The notes below the pieces were generated by a model, which saw only the letters and a program-made list of their open reading frames with translations, did no database searches and was not told the DNA's origin. Shown here one piece after another: positions 5,239 to 7,633 of a stretch of 7,633 nucleotides of DNA. The stretch is from assembly GCA_009787945.1 (NCBI GenBank), contig WQSI01000082.1:1-7633 (forward strand), read 5' to 3'. Made by a program: the position numbers and the translations under genes. The first letter of the stretch is position 1, and the number at the start of each line of letters is the position of its first letter. This DNA comes from Defluviitaleaceae bacterium (lineage in GTDB: Bacteria; Bacillota; Clostridia; Lachnospirales; WRAX01).

Positions 5239-7633
5239 ATGGAAGAAAATTTTAAAACAGATAAAATTATAACGACGAATATTGCTGATGAGATGCGGAA
5301 GTCTTATATTGACTACGCCATGTCGGTTATTGTGGCGCGGGCTTTGCCTGATGTGCGGGATGGCTTAAAGCCTGTACATAGGCGCATTTTACATTCTATG
5401 AACGAGCTTAGTTTAGAACCTAACAAGCCTTATAAAAAATGCGCCCGCATCACTGGTGATGTTATGGGTAAATATCACCCCCATGGCAATGCTAGTATTT
5501 ATGACGCTTTGGTTCGCATGGCGCAGGATTTTTCTATGAGATATATGCTTGTTGATGGTCACGGAAATTTCGGCTCTATGGATGGGGATGAAGCGGCGGC
5601 AGAGCGTTACACAGAAGCCCGCCTTGCTAAAATCGCCATGGAAATGATAACGGACATTGAAAAGGATACTGTCGAATTTGTTCCAAACTACACCGAAGAG
5701 CTGAAAGAGCCTAAGGTATTGCCTGCCCGCTACCCAAATTTGCTCGTTAACGGAAGTTCGGGCATTGCCGTGGGCATGGCAACCAACATTCCACCTCACA
5801 ATTTGACGGAGGCCATCGACGCTGTTGTAAAAATAATTGACAATCAAGTGGAAGAAGGGCGCGAAACAGAGATTGAAGAACTTCTCAAAATTGTAACAGG
5901 CCCTGACTTTCCCACTGGCGCAAATATCCTTGGCATGAGCGGCATAAAAGCCGCCTATATGACAGGTCGGGGGCGCGTTGTAATGCGTGCCACCTGCGAC
6001 ATTGAGCAGATGCCAGGCTCTAGCGGGCGAGAGATGATTGTGGTCACTCAAATGCCTTATCAGGTTAACAAAGGCAAGATGCAGGAGAAGGTTGCGGAGC
6101 TTGTTAAGGAGAAGAAAATTGAGGGCATCAGCGACATTAGGGACGAAAGCGACCGCAACGGCGTGCGGGTTGTTATTGAGCTTAAAAAAGACGCAAACGC
6201 CCATGTGGTTTTAAACACCCTTTACAAATATACCCAATTGCAAGAAAGCTTTGGCGTTAACATGTTATCCCTTGTAAATGGCGAACCTAGGGTGCTTAAC
6301 CTAAAGCAAATGTTGGTTTATTATCTTGACCACCAAAAAGATGTTGTAACCCGCCGCACCCAATTTGACCTGGACAAGGCAGAAAGGCGCATACACATTG
6401 TAGAGGGCTTTTTGAAGGCTCTGGATTATATTGACGAAATTATCGCCATTATCCGCAAACACAGAAGCGTAAATGACGGCTCTAAGCCTGAAATTATAGA
6501 GCGTTTTGGCTTCACCCAAGCCCAGGCGGATGCTATTGTGGAAATGCGCCTGCGCGCCCTTTCTGGTATGGAACGGGAGCGTCTGCAAGATGAGTTTGAC
6601 AAGCTAACTGCCACTATCGAATATTTAAAGTCAATTTTAGCAGACGAATTGAAGCTTCTTGGGGTTATCAAAGATGAAATTTTGGTTATCCGCGATAAAT
6701 ATGGAGATGACCGCCGCACTGTTATTTTGCAGGATGAAGGGGATATTGACATAGAGGACTTGATTGACGAGGAAATGTGCGTCATCACCCTAACCCATCT
6801 GGACTATGTAAAACGGACAACCTTAGACACCTACAAAACCCAGAGCAGAGGCGGAAAAGGCGTGCTAGGGCTAACCACCCGTGATGAAGATTTGATTAAG
6901 AAAATTTTCATCTCCAGCACCCATGATGACATTTTGTTTATCACAACCTTGGGGAGGGCGTATAAGCTTCGTGCCTACCAAATTGCGGAGGCGGGGCGTT
7001 CTGCCAAAGGCACAGCAATCGTCAACCTGTTAAAGCTTAACGAAGGGGAAAGCATAGCCGCCGCCCTGCCCATCAGCGACTACAGCAAGGGTTATTTAAC
7101 AATGGTCACCCGCTCTGCCGTCATAAAACGCACACCTCTGTCTGCTTTTGAAAAATTTAATAAAAATGGTGTTATCGCCTTTAACCTTAGGGAAGATGAC
7201 ACAATTGTGTCCGTCATCCAAACGGAAGGTGATGCAGACATTTTTATGGCAAGCAACAAAGGCAAGGGCTTGCGCTTCCCAGAGCAGTCTGTGCGGGAAG
7301 GCAAACGAACCTCCACAGGGCGTTTGTCCATGGTTCTTGATGATGATGATTATATCGTTGGCGCAGAAAGCACCTGCGAGGGTTTAAAATTCCTGTTTGT
7401 ATCTGAAAAGGGCTATGGCAAAACCACCGACCCAGACGAATTTAGGGTGCAAGGCAGGCGCGGCAAAGGCATCATAGCCTACAAATGTACGGATAGGACT
7501 GGAGGGCTGACAGGCATCGCCCGCGTGACGGACAGTGAAGAGCTGATGCTCATTAACTCTAATGGGGTGATAATCCGCATCCGCATCGGTGACATTCGCA
7601 CCATCGGGCGCGCCACTGGCGGCGTTAAGCTTA
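5239..7633 (+). CDS. gyrA: DNA gyrase subunit A (3'-partial)
   Basis: Breakage-reunion subunit of DNA gyrase, which with GyrB introduces negative supercoils using ATP. The ATG at 5239 follows AGAGGT with 5 bases between. The frame is open to the right edge with 798 codons visible; by comparison with the family only a few tens of residues are missing. Landmarks, with E. coli numbering offset by two: the N-terminal DYAMSVIVARALPDVRDGLKP; the quinolone region HPHGNASIYD (80-89); catalytic Tyr124 in ERYTEARL with Arg123; the DNA-bending Ile176 in GIAVGMATNIPPHN; the coiled-coil region around residues 370-470; then the C-terminal beta-pinwheel with the GyrA box QSRGGKG (535-541) and a degenerate box QGRRGKG (738-744). 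The GyrA box supports gyrase A over ParC. Asn84 and Ala85 replace the usual Asp and Ser. gyrB is not next to it on the left side, where the small-protein genes lie instead. No clear dedicated promoter is visible. Confidence 0.97.
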   Translation, partial: MEENFKTDKIITTNIADEMRKSYIDYAMSVIVARALPDVRDGLKPVHRRILHSMNELSLEPNKPYKKCARITGDVMGKYHPHGNASIYDALVRMAQDFSMRYMLVDGHGNFGSMDGDEAAAERYTEARLAKIAMEMITDIEKDTVEFVPNYTEELKEPKVLPARYPNLLVNGSSGIAVGMATNIPPHNLTEAIDAVVKIIDNQVEEGRETEIEELLKIVTGPDFPTGANILGMSGIKAAYMTGRGRVVMRATCDIEQMPGSSGREMIVVTQMPYQVNKGKMQEKVAELVKEKKIEGISDIRDESDRNGVRVVIELKKDANAHVVLNTLYKYTQLQESFGVNMLSLVNGEPRVLNLKQMLVYYLDHQKDVVTRRTQFDLDKAERRIHIVEGFLKALDYIDEIIAIIRKHRSVNDGSKPEIIERFGFTQAQADAIVEMRLRALSGMERERLQDEFDKLTATIEYLKSILADELKLLGVIKDEILVIRDKYGDDRRTVILQDEGDIDIEDLIDEEMCVITLTHLDYVKRTTLDTYKTQSRGGKGVLGLTTRDEDLIKKIFISSTHDDILFITTLGRAYKLRAYQIAEAGRSAKGTAIVNLLKLNEGESIAAALPISDYSKGYLTMVTRSAVIKRTPLSAFEKFNKNGVIAFNLREDDTIVSVIQTEGDADIFMASNKGKGLRFPEQSVREGKRTSTGRLSMVLDDDDYIVGAESTCEGLKFLFVSEKGYGKTTDPDEFRVQGRRGKGIIAYKCTDRTGGLTGIARVTDSEELMLINSNGVIIRIRIGDIRTIGRATGGVKL

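Noticed and set aside
5413..6204. 263-codon open frame on the - strand
   Set aside because: It lies entirely antisense to gyrA, whose + strand frame carries all conserved gyrase motifs. It has no recognisable domain and is a shadow.

Overview
The window looks like chromosome of a Firmicute, probably a clostridial lineage. The coding sequence has moderate GC, ribosome binding sites are strong AGGAGG types, the GyrA is clostridial in style, and there is a simple sigma-A-type promoter and a classic intrinsic terminator. I assign no species. All real genes are on the + strand.

Layout. (1) Positions 1-2420 are the 3' three quarters of an RND-superfamily efflux pump permease, open at the left edge. 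(2) Eleven bases later, and translationally close-coupled, is a 493-residue secreted TolC-family protein (2432-3913). These two form the end of an efflux operon; a membrane-fusion adaptor gene would be expected upstream of the window but is not visible. (3) Three bases after the TolC stop codon lies a 183-bp non-coding inverted-repeat element (3917-4099). It has 23-bp terminal repeats and nested GC-rich palindromes and resembles a MITE. The operon's intrinsic terminator (4106-4143) follows it. (4) A near-consensus promoter (4205-4233) drives two small paralogous membrane-anchored proteins (4261-4746 and 4826-5200). A short piece of the same kind of GC-rich palindrome sits between them (4783-4803). 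(5) gyrA starts 38 bp after the second small gene (5239) and runs off the right edge, with about 798 residues visible. No terminator is visible between the small genes and gyrA, so they may share transcripts.

The most interesting points are these. The TolC-like protein keeps the two-repeat coiled-coil architecture but seems to lack most or all of the beta-strand segments that form the outer-membrane barrel, which would suit a monoderm cell. A compact MITE-like element sits in the 3' untranslated region of the efflux operon. A diverged pair of small anchored proteins keeps a near-identical 14-residue N-terminus. The GyrA quinolone pocket reads Asn-Ala where Asp-Ser is usual, predicting natural quinolone insensitivity.
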